Below are positions 33,060-43,598 of a DNA stretch of 64,000 nucleotides, piece after piece. The stretch is from the NCBI RefSeq assembly GCF_026151205.1, contig NC_087078.1:5845675-5909674 (forward strand). Direction: 5' to 3'. Position numbers and translations under genes: made by a program. Under the pieces are notes generated by a model. The model saw only the letters and a list, made by a program, of their open reading frames with translations. It did not search any database and was not told the origin of the DNA. The DNA comes from Bolinopsis microptera (Eukaryota; Ctenophora; Tentaculata; Lobata; Bolinopsidae). Numbering within the stretch: position 1 is the stretch's first letter; the number at the start of each line of letters is the position of its first letter.

Positions 33060-35369
33060 AATAAAACAAATATTTAATAAAACAAATATTTATTTTTACG
33101 GCACAATCAAACAATATCAATAATAAATAAATCAGGGGAGGTTTGAAGAGGTTTCAAGTGCCGAAGGCCACTGCTTATCTTTAGGATTTGAGAGTGACCT
33201 GTGCTTGAAACCCCCTCAACCATCCACTACGTCAATATAATACTTATTATACAAATATAGAAAAATATAATTATCTAAGCTAAAATTGCTTATTGGTCTA
33301 GTTTGGTGACATAGGAGAGCCCAGTTGAGTTTTAGTTTAGGTTTATGTTTTAAATCATAGTTTGAAAGGTTAGCCATGTTTCATGGCAGAGAGAGATATC
33401 ATGTGTGCAGAGCCGTACCAGATGTAGAATTTGAGATATAATATAGATTAGTTACCATATATTAGGGTCACCTCGATTTTGGAGGGATAGCAAGTGCTTT
33501 TTAAGGTTAGATTTAATAATACCTGACGAGGCTGATAAGTCTGAATTTTTGGAAGACCCCGGGATTATTATCCCATCTACATTAGCATCACATATTTCGA
33601 ATACATAGGGGATGAGATCATTCCATATTTTCGTAGAGGTGTACAAAAAGTTCTGTTGGGAGATATCTAACCTCAGTAATGGGACAATCAGACGAAGTTT
33701 TTCATTTCTAGGACAGAACTTGAAAAGATCTTTAATCGACTGGGGGACATCAAATTTAAGAATTTTGAATAGCTCCATAAATGTATGGTACATGTGCAGA
33801 TTCTCCAGGTTCATAATTTTCTGCTCAGTGAATAGCGGTTTAGTGTGTTCAAGACAGTAGTTCTTTTTAGCCATATGTTCGTTATAAGTTCTTGAACGTG
33901 CACAGGTTAAGTAGTATTCTTTATGATCAAAATTGGGAATGTTACCAAATAGCAGTCGTATACATCGTTTTTGAATAGCAAAGACTTTATTCAGCTTATG
34001 TTTAGGGATCCCACCCCAGCAACTTATACAATAGCTAAGATGTGACATAAAAAGAGCATTGTATAGTTTCAAATATTCAGATTTGGGAATGAATTTGCAA
34101 ATTCTCTTAATCGATACAATACTGGAGTTCAGCTTTAAAGATAAATGATTAAGATGTGGTTCCCAACATAGCTGTTCGTCTATTATCACCCCAAGAAATT
34201 TTGTACATTGAACTTTTTCTAGCTTTTTGCCATCTTTTGAAATCGTTAGATTCCTGTTAAAGGGCCGTGTTCTAGCACAGGTCTGTGTTGCTCTTGACAA
34301 ACCTGGCTGAAAATGCATAAAACAACTTTTCCCTGCATTTATATGTAACTTGTTAGACTCCATATAGTTACTGACCTGTTTCATTACATGATTAGCTTTT
34401 TCAAAAGCTTCCTGTGCTGAACGACCTATCACAAAAATATTTGTATCATCAGCAAACAGGACGAATTCAGCCAAACTTGAGGAGCTCACAATATCATTTA
34501 TATAAATCAGAAATAGTAGAGGTCCTAACACTGACCCCTGGGGTACACCATACTCAACTGAACACTTGTCCGATTTTTCAGTTTGAAAAGAAGTTACTTG
34601 GCTACGGTTTGTTAGATAGCTAGCAAGAGTTTTTAGTGCAATACCTCTTACTCCATAGTGTTCAAGTTTATGCAGGAGTTTATCGTGCTCAATTGTGTCA
34701 AATGCTTTACTTAGATCAATAAATATTCCAATTACATGATTTTTCTGTTCAATCTCATTAAGTATTTTATTGACAGAATAGTTTACGGCATGAGATGTTG
34801 AGTGTTGTTTTCTAAAACCAAATTGTCGATCATAAATCACGTTCATAGCACTGAGGTAATTATATAACCTATTATAAATTATTTTTTCAAGTATTTTGCC
34901 AAATATCGGTAATGTAGAAACAGGTCGATAGTTATCAAGGCATCGTGAGTCTCCTTTTTTATAAATTGGTGTAATAGAGCCCGTTTTAAGCTTGTTTGGA
35001 AAGACCCCATTGTCCAAGAACCAATTAAAGAATCTAGATATATGACCAGACAGATAATTTACACTCTTTTTCAAGACTTTAACAGAGATATCACTTGCCT
35101 TCCCATTTTCAAGGCTACCAATAATTTTACTTATCTCTTCCTCGTCACAGGGGCTGAGAAAAAAAGAGTTCACTATTCTTTCTCTGCCCTTGAGGTATTG
35201 TTTAAACTTCGTTTTATTGAAATTGCCATCAGTTACCGTACGAGATGGTACAGAAGATTGAACTTTTGAATTAAGATTACGAGCAATAGACGAGAAGTAG
35301 ATGTTAAATCCGTTGGCAATCTCACGGCGTTCAGTTACAATTCTACCATCAATTAAGAATGATGCTTTT
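33060..35369 (-). mobile_element. 5'-truncated CR1/L2-like LINE
   Basis: Nearly identical to 60188-62500. It is inserted in the right arm with TGCT at both edges (33056-33059 and 35370-35373); the left arm has a single TGCT at the matching site. The 3' tail is short tandem copies of TATTTGTTTTATTAA, not poly(A). The 5' end is truncated just before the RT domain. Confidence 0.9.
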
Positions 35370-35428
35370 TGCTGACTGCTGGTTCTTGCCAAAGCGAAAA
35401 CCTTGTTCTGACGAGCCGGTTTGTACAT
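33452..35428 (-). CDS. Truncated LINE reverse transcriptase with host-derived N-terminus
   Basis: 658 residues. The first 20 or so (MYKPARQNKVFALARTSSQQ) come from palindrome-arm DNA outside the insertion. The rest matches the LINE at 60581-64000: linker, RT fingers (SITPIYKKGD and NYRPVSTLPIFGKILEK), motif A (GIFIDLSKAFDTI), motif B (YGVPQGSVLGPLLFLIYIND), motif C (FVLFADDTNIFV) and the C-terminal thumb region. The endonuclease and PHD finger are missing. Only a couple of amino-acid differences from the long copy were noticed (for example KDGKKLEK against IDGKKLEK), so it is very recent. It probably has no activity of its own. Whether the chimeric frame is ever expressed is unknown. Confidence 0.88.
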   Translation of the reverse strand: MYKPARQNKVFALARTSSQQKASFLIDGRIVTERREIANGFNIYFSSIARNLNSKVQSSVPSRTVTDGNFNKTKFKQYLKGRERIVNSFFLSPCDEEEISKIIGSLENGKASDISVKVLKKSVNYLSGHISRFFNWFLDNGVFPNKLKTGSITPIYKKGDSRCLDNYRPVSTLPIFGKILEKIIYNRLYNYLSAMNVIYDRQFGFRKQHSTSHAVNYSVNKILNEIEQKNHVIGIFIDLSKAFDTIEHDKLLHKLEHYGVRGIALKTLASYLTNRSQVTSFQTEKSDKCSVEYGVPQGSVLGPLLFLIYINDIVSSSSLAEFVLFADDTNIFVIGRSAQEAFEKANHVMKQVSNYMESNKLHINAGKSCFMHFQPGLSRATQTCARTRPFNRNLTISKDGKKLEKVQCTKFLGVIIDEQLCWEPHLNHLSLKLNSSIVSIKRICKFIPKSEYLKLYNALFMSHLSYCISCWGGIPKHKLNKVFAIQKRCIRLLFGNIPNFDHKEYYLTCARSRTYNEHMAKKNYCLEHTKPLFTEQKIMNLENLHMYHTFMELFKILKFDVPQSIKDLFKFCPRNEKLRLIVPLLRLDISQQNFLYTSTKIWNDLIPYVFEICDANVDGIIIPGSSKNSDLSASSGIIKSNLKKHLLSLQNRGDPNIW

Positions 35429-35720
35429 GGTATAAACAGGTGCAAGAGCAGACCAAAACTATCTCAGCTGTTCATTATTCATATTATTACATTTTCAATA
35501 AATCAAAACTAACAAGATGAGCTCTACCCACGACAATGATGATTCTGATTACTGAGCTCACTGGACAATTTAAATTAAATTGCAATTGAACACATGAAAT
35601 GCAAAAAAAAATAAGTGCTACTTTGTCGATTAAACTTCTGTAGAGTTTAAAATATGAAATTGTGCAAGAACTGAACATGTATTTACAAATTCAGTATGAC
35701 GTTTAACTGTTAGTGTTGAA

Positions 35721-35827
35721 GATTAACGTGGTAATCACTTCGAGATGGCCAGGCCTACTCTCATGCTGTCTATATCATCATTCTCATGCTGCGAATATAT
35801 ATTCTAAATAACTGATTAACGTGGTAA
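35721..35827. repeat. Right-arm insertion flanked by 14-bp direct repeats
   Basis: GATTAACGTGGTAA occurs at 35721-35734 and 35814-35827 with about 80 bp between. The left arm has the word once and lacks the insert. Confidence 0.75.
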
Positions 35828-35976
35828 GTCTAGATAAAATAAAGAGAAGCGAACTGAATTCTTATATAGATATGCCTATCGAGACAAAATGAAATTGAGA
35901 GTTTCGTAAAATAGTATGACTCTCAGCTGTGCTCATCCAGTCAGCAACAGTCAACTTGTTGAGCCATTTTTAAAAA

Positions 35977-36132
35977 TGTGGTAAATGAAAAGTCATAAAA
36001 CGGAGAACGCATACACTTGAAGACTTGTAGACTCGATCAGCTCCACTTAACATAATACTAATACAAAGCCGAACAGCACGAGGTTCGTACAAAAACTTAT
36101 GGAACAAAAGTCTTGAAAACAAGCTGCTGTAG
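35977..36132 (+). repeat. Dispersed repeat, copy 1 of 2
   Basis: Matches 40196-40381 in the same orientation (shared core GACTTGTAGACTCGATCAGC and the end GAACAAAAGTCTTGAAAACA). It lies directly outside the palindrome's right end and is followed by a C run at about 36127. Confidence 0.7.
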
Positions 36133-36937
36133 ACCCCCCCCCCCCCCCCCGTAATCAACCGCAAGTATTTGGAACCCCCCCCTCAGCTGATTACGTAATA
36201 CGTGAACGACCCCTTATGGCTGTAGCGACAGAACTGGTACATAGTAGTGAAACAAGGCGATCCCACTAAATCGCTCGCCCAAATAAAAACAAAATTCTTG
36301 TGAAAGGGCCCGAAGGGTGTAAAATTAATCTTGTTCGGTGTATTTTAGGACAAAAAGCTATTTTTGTCACGTGACAGGCTAGTAGAACACGTGTTTTTAT
36401 ATGAATCTAGCAAGTATATAAGTACCTCGAAAACTCAACTTTTTTGAAAATTAGAAATTTTCAGAAAATGTGTTATTGGACTGATTTGGGGAGCGATCTA
36501 GGGCTCTTTATTTATGTACAGCAGGGTAGTGCATAGAGTTCAGTTTAACATCTCTGTTTTGATTATCAGAGGGTTCCTTTTAACACCTCTGTTTTGGGGA
36601 GGAGAGTTCGTTTTAACACCTCTGTTTTGGTTACAAGGAGGATAGTTTTGGAATTGTTTAGAGATTATTAGAGTTTATTATTGTTTATACTATCTGGGGA
36701 TACTTAAGAGTGCAGAGTGGGCCTGTTGGATGGCAGGTTACACTTTTTGGTTTTAGTACAGTAGTTTAGTAATCGCAATTCTTAATCACGTATACAAACA
36801 AAAGTACTTTCACTTATCACCTTCCTGAACCAAATTGTAAGGAAAAGACCGTTTTATCACTCTCATAAATTTTGTTATATCTTTGGCATTATGCAATGGT
36901 CTCATAACACCTTTATGCATATTTTTCAAGCCATATA
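36133..36937. other. Intergenic upstream of the cysteine-rich gene
   Basis: Contains a C run, then three diverged copies of GTTTAACACCTCTGTTTTG at about 36541-36635. Nothing coding is recognised. Confidence 0.5.
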
Positions 36938-37597
36938 ATGTTGCTGTTCGTTCTGCTTGGAGCTGTCTTGATGAGTGCTAGTCTTGTGGTGGGCAGAGAT
37001 CCTGGAGGAATAATGTGTCAATACGAAGATAGGTTCCTCACCGTTGGAAAAAAGATCTACAGTGGATGTGAGGTGTGCCAATGCAAAAGGAGCGGTAAGT
37101 AGATCATGATCTAGGCTCATGCTGATTCAATTTTCTTATTCTAGCTCCTTAGGGGCGTCAAAATATATAATTGCTCGTTCCTAGTTTCAACATATTCCTT
37201 TTTCAAAATTTTTCAAAATCGTGGCTGCATGCTGTCAACGGAAACTGTACAAACAGTTTACAAGATCTAATTTTCCTCAGGAAAAATTAAATGTAGTGAA
37301 GAACCTGCATGTTGTCCATACCTTGACAAAAAAGGAAGGACAAAACTAGCTTCCCCTGGTGACTCCTATACTGATGGGTGTAACCAATGCACCTGTGGAG
37401 CTGAGGGCGGTATGGGAGCTTGCACCAAGATGGGTTGTCCTAATAAATGTGCCTACAAGAACTGGGATATGGTCTCGGGGTATGCTAAAAAGGGGAAGGT
37501 TCATGCGTACGATGAGGAAAGGGACTGTCCAGTCAAGTGCAAGTGCAAGGTGAAGAAAGGACAGGCAACCCTCAAGTGTAAACCAGACTGTTATTGA
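36938..37597 (+). CDS. Secreted cysteine-rich protein, two exons
   Basis: Exons 36938-37094 and 37281-37597, with donor GTAAGT, acceptor TTCCTCAG and a phase 1 junction, give 157 residues. Residues 1-19 are a signal peptide (LLFVLLGAVLMSASLVVG). The mature part has about twenty cysteines. The first half resembles a VWC-type unit (CQYEDRFLTVG, then CEVCQC). The middle, TDGCNQCTCGAEGGMGACT, fits the CNxCxC...G...CT spacing of pacifastin-type protease-inhibitor domains, although the gap before it is longer than usual. The end is Lys/Cys-rich (VKCKCKVKKGQ). It is probably extracellular, and a protease inhibitor or matrix-binding role is an inference. The start is the only ATG before the signal peptide, preceded by TTTTTCAAG, which may be another 5' splice acceptor. 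Confidence 0.8.
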
Positions 37598-38540
37598 ACT
37601 GAGTTTAAGTTGATAGTTGCGATAAGCTGTTTAATAATAGCATTGACAAAAAACAATCTCTCTTATAAAAAATGAATAATATATTTTAAAAAACCATCAT
37701 TTATATGATTACATCCGAAAATCCTATACATTAAAGTCATTATTGTAACGGTATATTAGAATCAGACAGAAACAAAGTGTGAAGGGCCTGAACGGAACCC
37801 CTCGGTTTCAGTTCCTTGTTTAACACTGCCATACAGCAAGGACATTCGCCGAGTTCGCCAAGGATGGGCACATAGCTCACTCCACAAGATGTTCTGTCAA
37901 ATGTTGCTTATATACCGAGGATCTACAGGAAATATTTCCTTGTAGGTTTAGAGGGTGATCTGTAAACAGATAATTACCTCATTCCCAACTTATAGGAACT
38001 ACAATTAATTCCTATTCTATCCCAACGAGCTACACCAAGCATATAAAATACTAGAAACCCGCTAATCGAAAGCTTTGTTGGAGGAAATTTAAAAAATCAT
38101 TTATGTTTAAATTTCTCTAATCATCTAGCTCTATGCTCTGTACTATAGAAAGTATGGATTTGACAATGACAACAAAGTTGTATGTATTCAGATTCAATAA
38201 AACGATACTTTTTACTGCAACGAAAAATATCAATCACAACCAAAGTTATGAATAGTGATATCGTGAGCGTAAATGTGGGCTAGTCATGACGTATCAAATA
38301 TCACTATAAAGCATGGCAACGCGCTTTGCTATAATCTGTAGTTGCTAATTGCGTTGAATGAATATCAATAAGTGATAAGGGGCGTCGAGTTAAGCTTGGC
38401 AAGGGAAAAAATGTGGAGTCGATATCGTGTCATGAAGTTCATCAAAGTATACCACTATAAGTATAATACATGGCTCACATCAAACAGTGTAATTACTATG
38501 ACAAAATTTACCGGAAAAATGTAATCGGCAAGACGGGAGG
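37598..38540. other. Intergenic with LINE 3'-end fragment
   Basis: 37727-37802 is the second copy of the dispersed repeat at 828-902. Beyond that only AT-rich sequence is seen. Confidence 0.5.
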
Positions 38541-38542
38541 CC

Positions 38543-39862
38543 GACTTCCAGGCCCCCTCATTATTAGGGGGCCCAGGAAGATCAGATCATGTCACTAATT
38601 AGTGACGTATAATTAGTGATGTGATCCATCAGTAGAATTTAACTGACCTAGAAATGGGCTAGATACAGGGTAGAGTTCACACGGTGCATTAAGAAGTAAT
38701 CATGATCTTTAAGATTTGACCGCTCGACTCGTATATCACATAAGGGACGGGAGCTCTTGCTAAAGGGGGGTTCTCGTATCTAGGGATGTGAGGGCTGTAG
38801 GACTATTGAGCGGAGGACTGTTGAGCATAGGACTGTAGGTCGGTGAGGGTCGGAAGTAGGACTGTAGAGCGGTGTCAAATCGCCAGGGTAGGACTCTAGA
38901 GCGGCCGCCCTTATAGATCTCACAACATGAGGACTTTAGAGCGGTACGATCCTAAAATGAGGACTGTAGAGCGGTGGACTGTTGAGCGGTTGACTTCAGG
39001 CCGGTGAAGGTCGGGAGTAGGACTGCAGAGCGGCCCTCCCTTATAGATTCCATAACATGAGGGCTCTAGAGCGGTACCCTCCTATAACATGATTCAGTAT
39101 TCAGTATTCAGTATTCAGTATTCAGTATTCAGTATTCAGTATTCAGTATTCAGTATTCAGTATTCAGTATTCAGTATTCTGTATTCTGTATTCAGTATTC
39201 AGTATTCAGTATTCTGTATTCTGTATTCAGTATTCAGTATTCAGTATTCAGTATTCAGTATTCAGTATTCAGTATTTAGTATTCAGTATTCAGTATTCAG
39301 TATTCAGGGCGTCTACGTGTTTTATCAACCGCAAGAAATTCGTCGACTCTCTGGCCAGTACATGAACATTAAACATCACTGTACCAGCGCTGTTTCTTTT
39401 CGTGCAACAATGAGTACAGAGTGACCTGGATCAAGCATTACATCATTACCAAGGCGACTGTAAACAAAATATGTATTGTCAAAATCTTTATTTTTCACTT
39501 TAGTTTAAGTTATATTAATATAATAAATTTAAATCATATGATATTGTTATTATCTTAACAGTTACTACTGTAACTAAAGATTTTAAATTTGTATTCCTTG
39601 TATTCCTTGTATTCCTATTCCTTGTATTCAATAAATTTGAATAAATATGTATATTATTTCCTACGAAAAAATGTGTATTGACTTGTTATTTTAAATCAAA
39701 AGTAAGGGGTAAAACTGGGCTAGATGTAGGGTAGAGTTCACATGTTCTGTAAATCGTAGCTGGTGGATGACATCACTAATTATACGTCACATCACTAATT
39801 ATACGTCATAACTCATATGATCTGACCCCTAATAATAGGGGGGCCTGGAAGTCGTGCAGCCG
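38543..39862. mobile_element. Inverted-repeat element packed with simple repeats
   Basis: GACTTCCAGGCCCCCT at 38543 pairs with its complement ending at about 39862. The inverted match continues as an interrupted series (AGATCAGATCATG; CACTAATTAGTGACGTATAA) over roughly 90 bp. Inside are about ten diverged AGGACTGTAGAGCGG units (38785-39075) and a TATTCAG microsatellite. There is no transposase. The target duplication was not resolved, so the element call is moderate. Confidence 0.5.
39091..39306 (+). repeat. (TATTCAG)n microsatellite
   Basis: About thirty heptamers with a few TATTCTG variants. The plus-strand frame of Ser-Ile-Gln-Tyr type is a by-product. Confidence 0.95.
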
Positions 39863-40642
39863 ATTCGTGTAGTGTTTTTGAGTCTCATGATTTGATAGTT
39901 CTTTTATTCAAATTTCTGATTGTTTCTGAATAGACTCAGTGAAGACAGATTCTAATGGAATTAAATAGCTGAATAACGTATCGACATTTCTACGTCATAC
40001 TCATATTCTCAAATTATTTGCTATATATAGTAGTGTTGAAAGTATTTTAATTAAAGAACATTATAAGCAGTGATGTAACTGCTTATTACATACGTATTAC
40101 GTATTATGTTATTTCCTCATCTTTGCCTTCGTTCATGTATCGTCTTCTCGCATGTTATGCACAAGTTCTCACATTGCAAGTTATTAAATGTTTAATGTGG
40201 TAAATGAAAATTCATTAAACGGAGTACACATACACTTGAAGACTTGTAGACTCGATCAGCTGATCACCTTAATATAACACTATATTATTTATTATATTTA
40301 TATTTATTATAATACAAATACGAACAGCACAAGGTACGTACAAAAACTTATGGAACAAAAGTCTTGAAAACAAGCTGCTGTAACACCGGAGAACGGCAAT
40401 TTGTCGTTAGCATGTAGTTGTAGATGCAATGAAAACGGAAAGTTTAAGTTGCAATTACTTGATAAGATAATAAACCGGGTGATGTACCAGATGATACAAG
40501 TTTGATCGAGCAATTTGACGACATAATCAGATGTTAACCAAAGAATGTAGTCCCATCATTGAACGACGTGCAGATATACAAGTAGCAAATCTTTAACTGA
40601 CCCTGGGAACTAGCTGAGCTCACTTATCTTCTTCACAACCTA
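39863..40642. other. Intergenic with dispersed repeats
   Basis: Holds the hairpin word AAGCAGTGATGTAACTGCTT at about 40068 (also at 12734) and the second copy of the 35977-36132 repeat at 40196-40381. No gene was recognised. Confidence 0.5.
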
Positions 40643-41006
40643 ATGATGATCTATCTGACAATTCTACTCGCAGTGGTGGGACTAGCCGCCAGCGACACCA
40701 GAATATGCATGGATACGTATCCGTCGTTGATGGGGAGTGCGATGTTGTCGAATGCCCCCGGTTGTCGAATGCCCGGTTGTTGAATGCCCTGCTCTTTTCT
40801 TCCCTGAAAAAGAATGCCCTGTAACAGAATGCCCTGCTGTCACATGCCCTGAAAAAGAATGCCCTGCTGTCAAGGAATGCCCTGTTGTCGAAGAAATAGA
40901 ATACCCTGCAAAAGCAGAATGTTCTCTGCCTGCTAGAGATTGCCCCGGTTTCTCTGAGACCATAGTTGTAGTTGTCCAAGAAGGAGTTGATGATAGAAAT
41001 GTTTGA
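40643..41006 (+). pseudogene. Frame-broken secreted Glu-Cys-Pro repeat protein
   Basis: An ATG at 40643 opens a good signal peptide (MMIYLTILLAVVGLAAS) that ends at a stop near 40780. The neighbouring frames continue as GECDVVECP and then, from about 40737, as a regular array of ECPVV, ECPVT, ECPEK and similar units up to the stop at 41004-41006 (about 12 ECP-like motifs, ending in a non-repeat tail). One shift coincides with a run of five C's at about 40754. The gene may be a pseudogene, or the shifts may be assembly errors. An intron between signal and repeats is also possible. No family was recognised. Confidence 0.45.
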
Positions 41007-41260
41007 TGCAGTCTGATAATAGTTCTTCTTTATATATTGCATGATGTGAACTGATCTCGTAAGGTTGCTTAATCGTTTAATAAGCCTTGACACTACCGCT
41101 GATTGTAATTCGCGTGCGATGATGTGAACCCTGCTTGATTCAGGGGATACTGTTATTATGCAGTAATATGATCTGGTAGACGGGTGTTTGTGGACAGTTA
41201 TTCGTGGACAGTTATCCGCGGACAGGGGTCGGGCTATCTAGATACTGCCCAATCTAGAGT

Positions 41261-41985
41261 TCATTATTGACAAGCATTTCTATGAAGGGTCTTTTGTAAT
41301 TGTTCGACTTTTTGTCCTTTGAGTTCCTGGTTGGAAGTTCTTGGGGATGTTATGATAGTACACACTCAATCCAGAAGAAGCTTCCATATAGTAACTAATG
41401 ATATAAACAAACTGTAAGTTAACATTGAGACATTACAGCAATATTCAGCAAGCTTTGGTCAGCTCTCTTACTCTAATCATTCATCATCAGCTGTCTTACT
41501 CTATCTAGATACTGCCCTGGTCTGAATACAAGTGAAGTCACCATATGAGTCTCCTAAAGTTCTCCCATTGAGAATATGGAGTTCATTATTGACAAGCATT
41601 TCTAGGAAGGGTCTTTTGTAATTGTTCGACTTTTTTGTCCTTTGAGTTCCTGGTTGGAAGTTCTTGGGGATGTTATGATAGTAAACACTCAATCCAGAAG
41701 AAGCTTCCATATAGTAACTCATGATATTAACAAACTGTAAGTTAACATTGAGACATTACAGCAATATTCAGCAAGCTTTGGTCAGCTCTCTTACTCTAAT
41801 CATTCATCATCAGCTCCTGGTTGGAAGTTCTTGGGGAATGTTATGATAGTACACACTCAATCCAGAAGAAGCTTCCATATCTAGTAACTCATGATATTAA
41901 CAAACTGTAAGTTAACATTGAGACATTACAGCAATATTCAGCAAGCTTTGGTCAGCTCTCTTACTCTAATCATTCATCATCAGCT
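41261..41985. repeat. Tandem triplication of a LINE fragment
   Basis: A unit of about 235-320 bp recurs at 41261-41494, 41580-41812 and 41813-41985 (partial), with shared words such as GGAAGTTCTTGGGGATGTTA and CAGCAAGCTTTGGTCAGCTC. Confidence 0.8.
41501..41722 (-). pseudogene. LINE endonuclease fragment
   Basis: The 73-residue frame contains LHILNGRTLGDSYGDFTCIQ, which matches the endonuclease of LINE B (VILNGRTLGDIFGAPTCIQ at about 59200). It is a short piece only, within the tandem triplication. Confidence 0.65.
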
Positions 41986-42067
41986 CTCTTACTCTATTCA
42001 TTTTCGTTTACTTTTCTGCTCAATAGTCGATATTGTATTTCACTAAGCAGCGTAATTCTTAAAAGAA

Positions 42068-43598
42068 ATGAAAAACGGTGAGAATGATGTCCTGGTTGAC
42101 GACCAGCAACAAACAACTTGGAAAAGGAATGATAAGATGTTGTTGATATGTATTCTTCTATGCGACTTTGCAGATGGAACAGAGATGGATTTGCCTGGTT
42201 GGTGTAACTTTCAAAGTTGTATCTACTTCTGTCTCGAATTATTTTTGAAGTGAACATTTTTAATTTCTTTCTGCACATTACATTTTACAAGATAGCCTTC
42301 CTTGTATTGAAAACCCCACTCCTACTCTGTAACACACACGAGGAAGCCTGATAACCATATTTCCTCACGTATCAGGAATGTTAACTCAACAAGTTTCATG
42401 TGACATTGGACTGTATCATTGGAAAGAAGGATTATTGGATTACATTCTGTTCTTCTCCTTAGCAGTTTCAGTTATTATTGTAGGACCATTGGCAAAAAGG
42501 TAGGGTAAAAAAACTGTAACCATTAAGCTGCCGTTAACATTTGCTAGTAGTAATACAGAAATTCGAAAAATAGATTTAATGATATTGTGTCTCAGGTTTG
42601 GAAAACGGAAGACGATTTTAATCTCGCTTTATCTGAGTGTATGCAGTTTAGTTTTCTGTGGCATAGTTGCAAACTTTACAGCTCTTCTTCTTTCTCGAGC
42701 CCTCCTTGGCTTTTGTTGTGGACTCAGATACAACAGTCTTTATGTTTGGGCCGCTGACATAGCTTACAATAAAGAGATTCTAGACAGGATTTTATTGATA
42801 ACACAAATATTCTTCATTTGCGGGACAATGTGGTCATCAGTGTTGGGGTTCCTACTACTTGATTGGATTGGATGGAGGAAGTTTCTATTTTTCTCGACAT
42901 TGCCCGTACTCATTCTTCCGATCATCATGGTTCACTTCTGTGTAAAAGATACAAGAGGCCCACAAATAGAAGAGTCAGAAGACGAAGCAGAACAGCAAGA
43001 AACAGTGACTGTTTCAAACTTTGCAGCTAGAACCACAAAAATGGGGCTGCTCATTGCTTGTGTTACTTTTAATGGCTGGTTGACCACCCTCCTTGTTCCA
43101 GCGTTGATCCAGCTGCTTAAGATCAATAAAGCAGGACCAAACATTCATTGCTCAGTTACCATGACTCAAGGGCCGGAACTCTTGTTACTGGCACTTGTTA
43201 ACTTTGCAGGTTTGCCCTCTTTATTCCTTATGCACTGGATAAAAGACAAGATTGGATTTCGTAAACTGCAGGGGTTTGTTTCCCTAGTATACGTAGCAAA
43301 CTTTGTACTGATGTTCACACAACAAAACCTTGCGGTAGCGATTTCAACTAACTTCATAACGAAGTTTTTGGACGGGATAATTACTTTGGGCTACACCTAT
43401 GTCCTCTACGACGTGAATTACTTCGGAACGTCAAACTTTGAAGTAGGAACTTGCATCGCAACCACAATTGGCTTGATTGGTGGGATGGCTGGGTCGGGCA
43501 TGGTCTCATTTGCCTCCACATCAACTGTTATAATCACTGCTTTGATGGTCAGTGTGTTTCAGGTTATGGTTGTTGTTTCTATGACAGAGGTTCAGTAA
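42068..43598 (+). CDS. MFS transporter, SVOP/SV2-like
   Basis: Exons 42068-42197, 42376-42499 and 42596-43598 join in frame (phases 1 and 2) to 418 residues. The first donor, GTTGGT, is weak; the others are normal. Near the start comes CDFADGTEMDLPGMLTQQ, which aligns with the DGxEM region of synaptic-vesicle-2-related transporters. The loop motif GPLAKRFGKRK is the MFS motif between helices 2 and 3, and it is rebuilt only by splicing exon 2 to exon 3. About ten to twelve hydrophobic helices surround an acidic central loop (EESEDEAEQQET). It is expected to carry a small organic solute across the plasma or a vesicle membrane; the substrate cannot be told. It is shorter than typical SVOP (about 550), so it is either compact or missing a luminal part. 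AATAAA at about 43858 may end the transcript. Confidence 0.82.

Larger units (their letters stand above)
21837..35919 (-). repeat. Right arm of the 21-kb palindrome
   Basis: Reverse complement of the left arm, lengthened by private insertions at 22217-22350, 22597-23192, 24720-26343, 27746-31905, 33060-35369 and about 35735-35827. Removing these from the right arm and the left-only pieces from the left arm leaves about 5.1-5.2 kb on each side. Scattered single-base differences are visible throughout. The ends are at TATCTCGGCG (21837) and ATAGTATGA (35919). Confidence 0.93.

Noticed and set aside
33612-35269. Plus-strand frames of 69-82 codons repeated at 60741-62398
   Set aside because: Antisense shadows of the LINE RT; they recur only because the LINE is repeated.
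14601-35919. The palindrome as a simple foldback-read artefact
   Set aside because: The arms carry different insertions with proper target duplications and scattered substitutions, which a single-molecule foldback would not give. A haplotype join remains possible and is kept as a caveat.
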